The translations under genes were made by a program, and so were the position numbers. The notes under the pieces are model-generated. The model was not told the DNA's origin, did not search any database, and saw only the letters and a program-made list of their open reading frames with translations. From Bacteroidales bacterium (lineage in GTDB: Bacteria; Bacteroidota; Bacteroidia; Bacteroidales; Lentimicrobiaceae): a DNA stretch of 64,000 bases. Location of the stretch: assembly GCA_016709025.1 (NCBI GenBank), contig JADJEQ010000019.1, positions 124,001 to 188,000 on the forward strand, written 5' to 3'. Positions within the stretch are counted from its first letter, which is position 1; the number at the start of each line of letters is the position of its first letter. This document shows, one piece after another, positions 7,922 to 16,710 of this stretch.

Positions 7922-9760
7922 TTATTCTACGGTAACGCTTTTGGCGAGGTTTCTGGGCTGATCAACATTACAACCGCGCATAACCGCAATCTGGTAAGCC
8001 AGCAGTTGCAGCGGGATGGTAGCTATCAGCGGAACCAGCATCTCTTCGGTTTCGGGGACTTCAATAATATGGTCGGCAAGGGCTTTTACGGTTTCATCGC
8101 CCTCAGTAACAACGGCTATGATTTTACCTTTCCGTGCCTTCACTTCCTGAATGTTGGAAACGACCTTTTCGTAGGTTCCTTTATTTGTTGCAATAATAAC
8201 TACAGGCATCTCTTCGTCAATCAGGGCAATCGGGCCATGTTTCATCTCGGCGGCCGGATAGCCCTCTGCATGTATATAAGAGATTTCCTTCAGTTTCAGG
8301 GCGCCTTCCATGGCAACCGGGAAATTATATCCACGCCCCAGGTAAAGCGCATTGTTTGAGTTCTTGAAGAGTTTGGCAATTTCTATCACTTTATCACTGA
8401 CCTCAAGTGTTTTCTTGACTTTTGCCGGAATGGCATCGAGTTCATTGATGATCTGGTGATATCTTGATTTGGATATGGTCCCTTTTCTGTCTGCAATCAT
8501 CAGGGCCATCAGTGTAAGCAAGGTTACCTGTGCGGTAAAAGCTTTGGTTGAGGCAACCCCGATTTCCGGACCTGCATGGGTGTATGACCCTGCATGGGTT
8601 GCCCGGGCTATGGATGATCCCACAACATTACAAATACCAATAATGGTGGCCCCTTTCGACTTGGCCAGTTCAATGGCTGCCAGTGTGTCTGCCGTTTCAC
8701 CGGATTGAGAGATGGCTATTACTACGTCATCTTCAAAAATAATAGGGTTGCGATAACGGAATTCTGAAGCATATTCAACCTCTACAGGAATCCTGGCAAG
8801 CTCTTCAAGAAGATATTCGCCAACCAGGCCTGCATGCCAGGATGTGCCGCAGGCCACAATAATGATCCGTTTTGCAGCAATCAGTTTTTGCTGATATTCT
8901 ATAATACCACCCAATGAAACAACACCGCTCTCAACATTCAACCTGCCCCGCATACTGTCGCGGATCGATCTTGGTTGTTCATAGATTTCCTTAAGCATAA
9001 AATGCTCGTAACCTTCTTTTTCGAGTTCGCTTAGGTTAATTTCTAGCGTCTGAACGTAAGGTGTTTTCTCAATGTTACCAATCGTCCTGATTTTCAATTC
9101 ATCGTTGCGTCTGATAACGGCAATCTCTTCATCATTCAGGTAAACAACTTCGCGTGTGTATTCTACAATCGGGGTTGCATCAGATGCAACAAAAAATTCT
9201 CCTTCACCGATACCAACAACCAGGGGACTGCCTTTACGGGCAACGACCAGGGTATCCGGATCGTTTTTATCAATAACCACGATGGCATAAGCACCAACTA
9301 CCTGGTTGAGTGCAATCTGTACGGCCTCAGAAACCGATACATGCTCATTCAACTGGATGTCCTCGATCAGGTGGATCAGCACTTCTGTGTCGGTCTCACT
9401 TACAAAGGTATAACCACGTTTTATAAGTTCGGATTTCAATGGTGCATAGTTCTCAATAATCCCATTGTGGATGATTGCAAGGTTTTTTGAGTAGGAAAAA
9501 TGAGGATGGGCATTTACGTCGTTGGGTTCCCCATGGGTGGCCCACCGGGTATGAGCTATACCGATCGTACCCGTTAGATCTTTTCCATCAATCAATGCTT
9601 CAAGATCGGCAACTTTACCCTTGCTCTTGAATAACTTTAACTCAGAATTTAAAATGGCTACTCCTGCACTGTCATAACCACGATATTCAAGCCGGTGAAG
9701 ACCCTTGATCAAAATAGGGCATGCCTGCCTGGGCCCGATATAAGCTACAATTCCACACAT
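7922..9760 (-). CDS. glmS: Glutamine--fructose-6-phosphate aminotransferase (isomerizing)
   Basis: Makes glucosamine-6-phosphate from fructose-6-phosphate and glutamine, the first step to UDP-GlcNAc for peptidoglycan and lipid A. The 612 residues start MCGIVAYIG, whose Cys2 is the glutaminase nucleophile. THGEPNDVNAHPH and HNGIIENY of the class II amidotransferase domain follow, then two SIS sugar-isomerase domains (GTSWHAG, SQSGETADT, GRGYNFPVAMEGALKLKE) and the C-terminal PRNLAKSVTVE. The length is normal. A TATCTTTG element on the minus strand at 9865-9872 leaves a leader of about 100 nt. I see no glmS ribozyme-like structure, which is expected outside Firmicutes. Confidence 0.97.
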   Translation of the reverse strand: MCGIVAYIGPRQACPILIKGLHRLEYRGYDSAGVAILNSELKLFKSKGKVADLEALIDGKDLTGTIGIAHTRWATHGEPNDVNAHPHFSYSKNLAIIHNGIIENYAPLKSELIKRGYTFVSETDTEVLIHLIEDIQLNEHVSVSEAVQIALNQVVGAYAIVVIDKNDPDTLVVARKGSPLVVGIGEGEFFVASDATPIVEYTREVVYLNDEEIAVIRRNDELKIRTIGNIEKTPYVQTLEINLSELEKEGYEHFMLKEIYEQPRSIRDSMRGRLNVESGVVSLGGIIEYQQKLIAAKRIIIVACGTSWHAGLVGEYLLEELARIPVEVEYASEFRYRNPIIFEDDVVIAISQSGETADTLAAIELAKSKGATIIGICNVVGSSIARATHAGSYTHAGPEIGVASTKAFTAQVTLLTLMALMIADRKGTISKSRYHQIINELDAIPAKVKKTLEVSDKVIEIAKLFKNSNNALYLGRGYNFPVAMEGALKLKEISYIHAEGYPAAEMKHGPIALIDEEMPVVIIATNKGTYEKVVSNIQEVKARKGKIIAVVTEGDETVKALADHIIEVPETEEMLVPLIATIPLQLLAYQIAVMRGCNVDQPRNLAKSVTVE

Positions 9761-9864
9761 AGTATTAATATTGACATTTTGTTACTGCGATAAATTCTGA
9801 TTTAATTATTGAGGTTCCCCGAATAAGTCGCACGATTAACAATCGCAACCCCATTTGGTTTATG

Positions 9865-9872
9865 CAAAGATA
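9865..9872 (-). promoter_or_regulatory. -7 promoter element for glmS
   Basis: Read on the minus strand this is TATCTTTG (TAnnTTTG), about 105 bases before the glmS start. Confidence 0.5.
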
Positions 9873-9936
9873 GTCTTAAAGTAACCGGGAAGAGCCTTCT
9901 TTATTTTAAATATAGAATGTAAACCGTCTTAACTAA

Positions 9937-11241
9937 TTAATCTACAATGGTATAGTAGATTAATAGCCGTATGGGTCTTTCGGTAGTCCCGGGCCCGTTC
10001 AGCGTTACCCTGTTTCCGGTAAGCGATGATCCATATGCAAACATCATCAGGCCATAATCAGGATCGTCAGGATTTAACAGCCTGTTTTGAATATACCTGG
10101 TAATCCTGAAATGATATTCTTTGCCCGATCTGGATGCACCGTCGATGAATGTAGAGCCTTCATCTTCGTCAGGAAGTGAGGTGTAATTCCCGTCTTCAGT
10201 GATCTTCTTGAGTGCAAGTTGGCCCGGAACAAGATAAGTTCCTGTTGTGTCCTCAACGGGAACAACTAAAATAGCTTCATTTACAGCTATCCGTTTCTGG
10301 GCTGCAAGGGCTTTAAGGTAAGGAATCCGCAGTTTGACTTTTGCCCCGGCCATCGCCTGAATAAACAAGCGTTGATTGCCAGGCAGGGTGTCGCCGTTGA
10401 ATTGCTGTAATAGCATCGGATCAGCACCCGCATAGTCATAATGGGTATAATTATTAAACCTTGCGCTGTAAGAACCAATCGGGAAATCAATGCTTGTGGT
10501 GTCAGTTGAGTTATGGTAGTAAAGTTTCAGACGTGAAACTGCATCCAAAAGGTTAAAGTATAATATTGATCCTGTACCTGTTGTGGTTGATGGCTCAGAA
10601 GTAATGAACAGCCCCTTGAATACTTCCTGAAAACCTTCGTTGGTATTCAAAGTACTGGTATCCGCAGTAAGAATTTTATTGGCAAACTCCTGGGTAAGGA
10701 CAATCCGCATATGGGGCGGCATATAATTGCCATCGATGGAATCGGCCTCCGAAAGGTTGGGTACAAATGTCGCTTCACCGATCAGTTCAGGAAGAGTCGG
10801 AATAGTTTGGAAGGAATAATAAGATGTATCGTAATCCAGTGATTCGGTAATTTCGTAAACCCGGATGGTTTTCGAAGCCATCGAATCGCCGTAAACACCT
10901 TTATAGGTTAACGTGAGGATCATAGAGTCAGCAACAGCATTCTCACCAAAAGTTACATTGTTTTTCGATAATCTGTATTGGGTGTAAATGGAGGCTGTTG
11001 TAGTCCCGAAAACCGGATCCGACATGCTTCCCAGCAGGTTTAATGCCAGTTCATCTGTCCGGAGGGAATCTTCTCTCAGGGTATAAGCAACCACGGTTGA
11101 AGTATCGGTGTAATCAATGTTCAGATTATCTTCGATGGGAAGAAGGTCGAGCCCGATCAGATCAGGCTCTTTTTGACAGGAGATAGCAGCAAGGCCAAGA
11201 ACTGCATATAGGCAGTAAAATAGAAGTCTGTTTTTCAGCAC
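9937..11241 (-). CDS. DUF4270 family outer-membrane lipoprotein
   Basis: 434 residues with a lipoprotein signal: a hydrophobic run, then LAAISC with the lipobox Cys at about residue 22. The mature part begins QKEPDLIGLDLLP and contains the LLGSMSDPVFGTTTASIYTQ stretch that is characteristic of DUF4270, a family confined to Bacteroidota with no known biochemical role. It is 46 bases downstream of the glycogen synthase-like gene on the same strand, a pairing common in this phylum. The two are probably cotranscribed. Confidence 0.85.
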   Translation of the reverse strand: MLKNRLLFYCLYAVLGLAAISCQKEPDLIGLDLLPIEDNLNIDYTDTSTVVAYTLREDSLRTDELALNLLGSMSDPVFGTTTASIYTQYRLSKNNVTFGENAVADSMILTLTYKGVYGDSMASKTIRVYEITESLDYDTSYYSFQTIPTLPELIGEATFVPNLSEADSIDGNYMPPHMRIVLTQEFANKILTADTSTLNTNEGFQEVFKGLFITSEPSTTTGTGSILYFNLLDAVSRLKLYYHNSTDTTSIDFPIGSYSARFNNYTHYDYAGADPMLLQQFNGDTLPGNQRLFIQAMAGAKVKLRIPYLKALAAQKRIAVNEAILVVPVEDTTGTYLVPGQLALKKITEDGNYTSLPDEDEGSTFIDGASRSGKEYHFRITRYIQNRLLNPDDPDYGLMMFAYGSSLTGNRVTLNGPGTTERPIRLLIYYTIVD

Positions 11242-11287
11242 GTTAAAAAAAATTACAGCGTAATTACCAGTAGTGCAAGATTAATGC

Positions 11288-12115
11288 TTATTCAGCTCCG
11301 ACCGGCTGGGAATTCAGGATTTTATCATAAAAATTGTTATAAGCATCCACAAACCTGTCGAGAGGTTGATAGGGAATCATTGGCTTGCCCGATTCATTGG
11401 CATAGTCCAGCAATTCCTGGTTGACAGTTTCACTGCCGATAATTATGCCCTCTGAAAAGTCGATGGCTGCTTTCATCATATTAACGTAGGTTGGCTTCTT
11501 ATAGTGTTTAAGGTCTTTATTTGTGATGCCATCCAGTTTGATGTTGTTGCCAAAGTCTTTGTTTAAGGATTCTTCAAAGTCATCGTCGTAGATCGAAACC
11601 ACGATTCTTGTATCGGAAAACAGTGGATTATCGCGATATGCACGTTTAATGTACAATGGAACCAGGCTGGTCATCCAGCCATGGCAATGCACGAGGTCGG
11701 GAGCCCATCCCAGTTTTTTTACAGTTTCTATCACTCCACGGGAGAAAAAAATTGCCCGTTCTTCATTGTCCTTGTAGAATTTATTATTTTTATCGCGGAA
11801 CATGTATTTTCGCTGAAAATAGTCATCGTTGTCGATAAAGTAAATCTGCATTCTGGCCGATTGGATGGAGGCAACCTTGATGATGAGCGGATGGTCGGTA
11901 TCATCAATGATAAGATTCATGCCCGACAGGCGGATAACCTCATGCAGTTGATTACGACGCTCGTTGATGTGCCCGAATCTTGGCATAAAAGTGCGTATTT
12001 CACGCCCTCTCTCTTGTATTCCCTGGGGCAGGTGCCTGCCTATATAGCCCATCTGACTGTCTTTCAGATAGGGTATAATCTCCTGAGAAACAAACAGTAT
12101 CCTGGTTTTTTCCAT
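11288..12115 (-). CDS. Stand-alone glycogen/starch synthase N-terminal domain (GT5)
   Basis: 275 residues starting MEKTRILFVSQEIIPYL. It matches the N-terminal catalytic half of glycogen synthase (GT5), which holds the ADP-glucose glycosyltransferase fold, and includes DLVHCHGWMTSLVPLYIK. The canonical N-terminal KxGGL loop reads KDSQMGYIGRHLP here, and the second Rossmann half is absent. Such half-size proteins are common in Bacteroidota, so this is a family form rather than a truncation; synthase activity is unproven. An upstream in-frame ATG at 12157 is unlikely because a minus-strand TAATTTTG element covers 12146-12153. DUF4270 follows in the same operon. Confidence 0.8.
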   Translation of the reverse strand: MEKTRILFVSQEIIPYLKDSQMGYIGRHLPQGIQERGREIRTFMPRFGHINERRNQLHEVIRLSGMNLIIDDTDHPLIIKVASIQSARMQIYFIDNDDYFQRKYMFRDKNNKFYKDNEERAIFFSRGVIETVKKLGWAPDLVHCHGWMTSLVPLYIKRAYRDNPLFSDTRIVVSIYDDDFEESLNKDFGNNIKLDGITNKDLKHYKKPTYVNMMKAAIDFSEGIIIGSETVNQELLDYANESGKPMIPYQPLDRFVDAYNNFYDKILNSQPVGAE

Positions 12116-12145
12116 AATGTTCCGGTAACTTAAGCTAATAAAGTG

Positions 12146-12153
12146 CAAAATTA
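12146..12153 (-). promoter_or_regulatory. -7 promoter element for the GT5 gene
   Basis: CAAAATTA on the plus strand reads TAATTTTG on the minus strand, 31 bases before the ATG at 12115. Confidence 0.5.
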
Positions 12154-12296
12154 GCAAATTTTATGCAAACTTTTACCTGATGGATTTTTTACAGGCTTGT
12201 TAATCAGTGCAAAACAATATACATAATTCATGGATTTAACCCTGAAAACATTTTTACACTTTGAATTCCAATAGGTTAAAAAGAATCAGTTTTTTA

Positions 12297-12320
12297 TTTC
12301 GGGTATTCCGGTACCCGAAA
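12297..12320. repeat. 9-bp inverted repeat (hairpin)
   Basis: TTTCGGGTA and TACCCGAAA flank a six-base loop. It lies between divergent genes and just before a larger palindrome, so it is a possible regulatory hairpin rather than an obvious terminator. Confidence 0.55.
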
Positions 12321-12326
12321 AATTTA

Positions 12327-12360
12327 TTTTTATCAGCGCAAACGTTTGCACTGATAAAAA
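12327..12360. promoter_or_regulatory. 34-bp near-perfect palindrome with a LacI-like core
   Basis: Arms TTTTTATCAG and CTGATAAAAA surround a core GCAAACGTTTGC; only one base pair (C/A flanking the core) breaks the symmetry. AAACGTTT-centred palindromes are typical operators for LacI/GalR-family regulators. The site lies in the divergent region between the GT5 gene and the fused oxidoreductase gene, about 90 bases upstream of the latter's promoter. Confidence 0.6.
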
Positions 12361-12446
12361 CGCTTATTTATAATGATTCTAAGTTAAATAATTGAAAATG
12401 ACCGCATAAGGCAATAATAAATATCCTAAAAATAAGCGCTGAATTT

Positions 12447-12475
12447 TTTGGGCATATCAAATAGTTATAAATTTG
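12447..12475 (+). promoter_or_regulatory. Promoter for the fused oxidoreductase gene
   Basis: TTTG at 12447-12450 and TAAATTTG at 12468-12475 are separated by 17 bases. The leader to the ATG at 12542 is about 60 nt. Confidence 0.6.
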
Positions 12476-12541
12476 CCACGTCTGAATAATTTGAATTCAG
12501 GAAACTGCCATTAAAACTGAAAAAACTTAAAACGATCGGTG

Positions 12542-15500
12542 ATGAATAAAATCGAGAGTCATCCTATACTTGAAATCACTCCATCAGAAAAAGTAACCTT
12601 CACTTTTGAAGGAAAGGAAATTTCTGGTGAAAAGGGATTTACCATCGCGGCAGCCCTCCACCAGGCCGGATTCCCGGTTCACAGCCACAGCCTCCGGAAC
12701 CGCGAAAGAAGCCTTGAATGCGGAATTGGCAAATGTGGAGCCTGCGAAATGCTTGTTGACGGGCAAATTAAGAGAATTTGTATCACAACAGTTGATAATA
12801 TTAAAGAAGTAAAAGAGATTCCGCATGATTTTGCTCCTTCGCTCAGGGAGCCCGACAAAAAGACGCCAACCCGGGTTTATAAAACGGTGGTGGCAATCAT
12901 TGGTGCAGGTCCGGCCGGACTCGCTGCCCGCGAAGAATTGAAAAGACACGGGGTTGATAACATAGTGATCGACAACAACGACCATATCGGTGGACAGTTT
13001 CTGATGCAAACCCACCAGTTTTTCTTTTTTGAAAAGGAGAAGAAGTTTGGAGGTATGCGTGGTTTTGATATTGCCAAAACACTTGCCGGAGATGACCACT
13101 CGGGTATTTTCCTGAACTCTACAGTTTGGGATCTTCTCGAAGGCAAACGCATTGCTGTTAAGAATATAAAAACAGAAGAAATTTATTATGTTGATGCGGA
13201 GTATCTTGTAATCGCAACAGGTGCGGTTCCATTTATGCCGGCTTTTGAGAACGACGATCTACCCGGCGTTTATACGGCAGCCGTGGTGCAAAAAATGATG
13301 AACACTGAGTTCACCCTTTTGGGCAGGAATGTCCTAACAGTTGGTGCAGGTAACATCGGCTACCTCACTTCTTACCAATTGATGCAGGCCGGGGCAAAAG
13401 TAAAAGCCATTATTGAGGCTCAACCTACGGAAGGCGGATTTCCTGTGCAGGCCAACCGGGTTCGCCGCCTCGGAATCCCGGTCATTCTTTCGCATATCCT
13501 TCTTAAAGCCATACCCAATGAGAATCACGATGGTATCATTGGAGCGGTTGTTGCGGAATGTTTGAATTTTCAGCCGATTCCGGGAACTGAAAAAGTAATC
13601 GGTGACATCGATGCCATCAATATATGCACAGGATTGGTGCCCGACGATCAGCTGCTGATTAAGGGCAATGAAGTTTTTGGGCGCAACTGCTTTGGTGCCG
13701 GCGATGCCATCCGCATAGGCGAAGGAACAAGTGCCGTTCTGAGAGGAAAGCAGGTAGCATTCGAAATCATGAATGAAACAGGTACCCGTTTCAATTACGA
13801 TGAATTCTTAAACCTGTCGAAGGAATACATTGATTCGCAACAACACCCGCTCAGGGTCATTGAAAAACCATTTGAACCTGCACCTGAACGGATGGCCTTA
13901 AAACCCTTTGTTCAGATTGATTGTCTTTATGGGTTTGCATGCAATCCCTGCGAATTTGCCTGCCCTCACGGTGCCATTACCAAAACCTCTACCAGTACGG
14001 TCCCAAACATCGATTTCGATAAATGTATTGGTTGCATGGATTGCGTATACCAATGCCCGGGTCTTGCAATATTCGGCTACCATACTGGTAAAGACTGGCT
14101 CTTTCTTCCAATTGAATATCCGGTTAACGAAAAAGCAGAAGTTTATCTTGTTGACAACAATGGTAAAATACTTGGCGAAGGAATGGTTGAGAAAATTCTG
14201 AAGAAACCCAATAAAACAAATATCGCCAGAGTAAAGGCACTAACCATACATGGAAACGGACTGATTGATGTGAGGGGATTTATTGTAAAAGAAAATTTCC
14301 CCGGAGAAGTACGGATGACCCCGGTTGATTACAGCAAAGAAGCTGAAATGTATGTTTGTCATTGCGATGATGTTACCCTGGGTGAAGTGTTGGATACCAT
14401 TGGTGATCGTAAATTTATCTCGGTTGATGAGGTGAAACACACCACCAGGCTGGGTATGGGAGCTTGTCGCGGTAAACGATGCATCCCGCGATTGAAACAG
14501 ACACTCCGGAAATATGATATTTCGGTAGTTGGAGAAGCTACCCCCCGCGGGCCCCTGTCGAATCAGCTGTCTATGGGCGAACTGTATCCACGCGATGTTC
14601 ATGAAGTGGTATATATTAATGGCACAGGAGATAAACCGAAAGTTGTGAAGGTTAAATCACTGATAGCCGGTGGGGGAATCGGTGGTTCAGCCCTGTTCAG
14701 GTACCTGGCTGAAGCAGGCGAACAACCGGTACTGATTAACTCAGGCAGGGGTGCTTCATGGCGAAATATAGCAGGAGGACGCCCTGCATTCAGTTTGCCT
14801 GAAATCGCCGATATAGCCAGGCATAACCTTGAGTTGTTCAGGGAACTTCAAAAAATCCATGATGTAAATTTCCGCCAGATCAATTATGTGACTTTTGCCC
14901 ATGATGAAGCCATGTATCGTGCCCTTGAAGAATCCCGGTCATGGTCGGATGCTTACATGGTTGAGCCTAAGGACTTTGCCAAGGAAATATCAGGCTATAT
15001 TAATCCTAAACTTGACACCTATCTTGGCGCCCTGATTACCCGTGATTGCTGGCAGGCAACTCCCGGCCGTGTAATCGACCTGATTCGCCGGCTTGGCATT
15101 AATAGTGGCGGAACAGTGAAGGAAGACTGCAAGCTCATCGATGTTCGCCGTGATGGTGATCTATACCACATCCTGGTGCAGGATCATGACAAACAGTATA
15201 TTGAATATCAAACAGAAATCTTTATCAACGCATTGGGTCCGGAAGCAGGCAAATTTGCGGGAATGCTCGGGCTCGAAACAGGTTCCTATCCGGTAAAACA
15301 TCAGGCTTTTATTTCACGCCGCTTACCAATGATGGGCCTCAATGGTCGGCCGCTCGATATGATCATTGACCGCAGGAAATACAAAGGTTTTGTTGCGGTT
15401 TATGGTCAGCAGCTTGCCGAAACCGGGCAGATTATCGGGTGCGCTTCCCCGGCGGTGGATCCAATGGAAGCAGATAAAAATTTGAAAATCAACTCTCAGC

Positions 15501-15775
15501 AGTTTCTTGAAATTGCTTCGGAAGTCTTTGTAAGTTGGTTTCCAAATCTTTCTTCAGTGGGTTTTCAGGCTGTTTGGGCAGGTTATTATGTTGAACCCCG
15601 CATGATCATCGATCCTGATCTTGGGCTGTTTATCGGGTTGCGTGGACAGGGTTTTATGCTTGGACAATATCTTGCCAAAATGTATGTTGATAAGTTGATG
15701 GGTAAACATGTGCCTTCTTATTTCGACAGACTGAAACTTAGTGGCGACGGCTTGCCGGAAAAGGCATTTAAGTAA
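12542..15775 (+). CDS. Fused FAD/Fe-S oxidoreductase (HcnABC / sarcosine oxidase-like, three subunits in one chain)
   Basis: A 1,077-residue protein that joins parts usually found on separate subunits. In order: a [2Fe-2S] ferredoxin domain (Cys 61, 66, 69, 81, as in HcnA); a pyridine-nucleotide-disulfide oxidoreductase domain with GAGPAG at about 122 and a second GAGNIG Rossmann motif near 266 (HcnB/SoxA-like); a two-cluster ferredoxin segment with CNPCEFACP and CIGCMDCVYQCP near 465-510; a BFD-like [2Fe-2S] segment (CHCDD to CRGKRC); and a C-terminal DAO domain with AGGGIGGSA near 705 (HcnC/SoxB-like). Relatives oxidise secondary amines such as sarcosine, opines or hydroxyproline, or glycine. 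Here the extra 4Fe-4S clusters suggest electrons pass to a low-potential carrier. The substrate cannot be read from the sequence. A GTG at 12539 directly precedes the ATG at 12542, which I prefer. It is monocistronic. Confidence 0.85.
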   Translation: MNKIESHPILEITPSEKVTFTFEGKEISGEKGFTIAAALHQAGFPVHSHSLRNRERSLECGIGKCGACEMLVDGQIKRICITTVDNIKEVKEIPHDFAPSLREPDKKTPTRVYKTVVAIIGAGPAGLAAREELKRHGVDNIVIDNNDHIGGQFLMQTHQFFFFEKEKKFGGMRGFDIAKTLAGDDHSGIFLNSTVWDLLEGKRIAVKNIKTEEIYYVDAEYLVIATGAVPFMPAFENDDLPGVYTAAVVQKMMNTEFTLLGRNVLTVGAGNIGYLTSYQLMQAGAKVKAIIEAQPTEGGFPVQANRVRRLGIPVILSHILLKAIPNENHDGIIGAVVAECLNFQPIPGTEKVIGDIDAINICTGLVPDDQLLIKGNEVFGRNCFGAGDAIRIGEGTSAVLRGKQVAFEIMNETGTRFNYDEFLNLSKEYIDSQQHPLRVIEKPFEPAPERMALKPFVQIDCLYGFACNPCEFACPHGAITKTSTSTVPNIDFDKCIGCMDCVYQCPGLAIFGYHTGKDWLFLPIEYPVNEKAEVYLVDNNGKILGEGMVEKILKKPNKTNIARVKALTIHGNGLIDVRGFIVKENFPGEVRMTPVDYSKEAEMYVCHCDDVTLGEVLDTIGDRKFISVDEVKHTTRLGMGACRGKRCIPRLKQTLRKYDISVVGEATPRGPLSNQLSMGELYPRDVHEVVYINGTGDKPKVVKVKSLIAGGGIGGSALFRYLAEAGEQPVLINSGRGASWRNIAGGRPAFSLPEIADIARHNLELFRELQKIHDVNFRQINYVTFAHDEAMYRALEESRSWSDAYMVEPKDFAKEISGYINPKLDTYLGALITRDCWQATPGRVIDLIRRLGINSGGTVKEDCKLIDVRRDGDLYHILVQDHDKQYIEYQTEIFINALGPEAGKFAGMLGLETGSYPVKHQAFISRRLPMMGLNGRPLDMIIDRRKYKGFVAVYGQQLAETGQIIGCASPAVDPMEADKNLKINSQQFLEIASEVFVSWFPNLSSVGFQAVWAGYYVEPRMIIDPDLGLFIGLRGQGFMLGQYLAKMYVDKLMGKHVPSYFDRLKLSGDGLPEKAFK

Positions 15776-15871
15776 TTTTTTTGGGGATTTTTTTTCAGGG
15801 GTTCAATATTCCTGGAAATGCCTGAATGAAGGCATTCCATTGCAGATGTGAAGGATAGGCCCGAATAAATA

Positions 15872-15903
15872 TTTGGTATTAACAATATTAATTTCTACTT
15901 TTG
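15872..15903 (+). promoter_or_regulatory. Promoter of the yceD-rpmF-plsX-fabH operon
   Basis: TTTG at 15872-15875, a 20-base spacer, then TACTTTTG at 15896-15903: a close match to the Bacteroidota consensus. It lies 30 bases before the yceD start. Confidence 0.75.
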
Positions 15904-15932
15904 CACCCCTTAAACCTGAAACAACCTGAACC

Positions 15933-16451
15933 GTGGATTACCTGAAGCAATTTGTAATCCCATTTGTAGGATTAAGTGTTGGTAATCATCAGTTTGATTT
16001 TGAAATTGATGATAAGTTCTTTGCATCATTTGAATACTCAGAAATCAAACAAGGGCGCATATCAGTTGGTCTTGACCTGGAAAGACAGGAGCGGATGCTG
16101 GTTTTGAACTTTTTACTTTCGGGCACAATCAGGGTTACCTGCGACCGTTGCCTGGGGGAGTTTGATTTGCCGGTAAAATCAGCTGAAGAGTATTTTATCA
16201 AATTTGGTCCGGAACACAAAGAAGAAGATGATAATGTGCTCATCATTGCTGAAAATGAAACACATATTGACCTGGCACCTTTGCTTTTTGAATATCTGAG
16301 CCTACTGGTTCCTTACCGGGTAATACATCCCGATGATGAAAAAGGAAAGAGTCTTTGTGACCCTGATGCATTAAAGAGATTGGAACAACTATCGGCACAC
16401 AAGGAAAAAGACCTCAGATGGGATGCATTGAAAAATCTGAACCTTGAATAA
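15933..16451 (+). CDS. yceD: YceD/DUF177 family protein
   Basis: A 172-residue protein of the DUF177 family, linked to 23S rRNA accumulation and usually placed directly before rpmF. The central VTCDRCLGEFDLPV motif with its CxxC pair is the family signature. The usual D-R---L- C-terminal segment is present as DPDALKRLEQL. The start codon is GTG, chosen because the promoter lies 30 bases upstream and no ATG is in frame before the conserved region. First gene of a four-gene operon; rpmF follows after 27 bases. Confidence 0.9.
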   Translation: MDYLKQFVIPFVGLSVGNHQFDFEIDDKFFASFEYSEIKQGRISVGLDLERQERMLVLNFLLSGTIRVTCDRCLGEFDLPVKSAEEYFIKFGPEHKEEDDNVLIIAENETHIDLAPLLFEYLSLLVPYRVIHPDDEKGKSLCDPDALKRLEQLSAHKEKDLRWDALKNLNLE

Positions 16452-16478
16452 ATATTAACCAAAATAAAGTTTTAAGTA

Positions 16479-16664
16479 ATGCCAAATCCAAAACATAGGT
16501 TTTCGAAAACCAGGACAGCTAAAAGAAGGACACACTACAAGGCCATCGCCCCAACAGTAAGCATTTGCTCCAACTGCGGTGCATCGGTACTTTACCACCG
16601 TGTATGCTCAGAGTGTGGCTATTACAAAGGAAAGCTTGCGATTGAAAAAGCTACAACAGCTTAA
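16479..16664 (+). CDS. rpmF: 50S ribosomal protein L32
   Basis: 61 residues beginning MPNPKHRFSKTRTAKRRTHY. The zinc-ribbon Cys pairs CSNC and CSEC are both present, so this is the zinc-binding (C+) form. The position between yceD and plsX is the standard one. Confidence 0.97.
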   Translation: MPNPKHRFSKTRTAKRRTHYKAIAPTVSICSNCGASVLYHRVCSECGYYKGKLAIEKATTA

Positions 16665-16710
16665 TTGCCTGCACTTTGCAAACGCGCTTTAATAACCTAA
16701 GCCAGGTCAG

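Noticed and set aside
9761..9860. glmS ribozyme in the glmS leader
   Set aside because: No core pseudoknot-like pairing could be seen, and the riboswitch is not expected in Bacteroidota.
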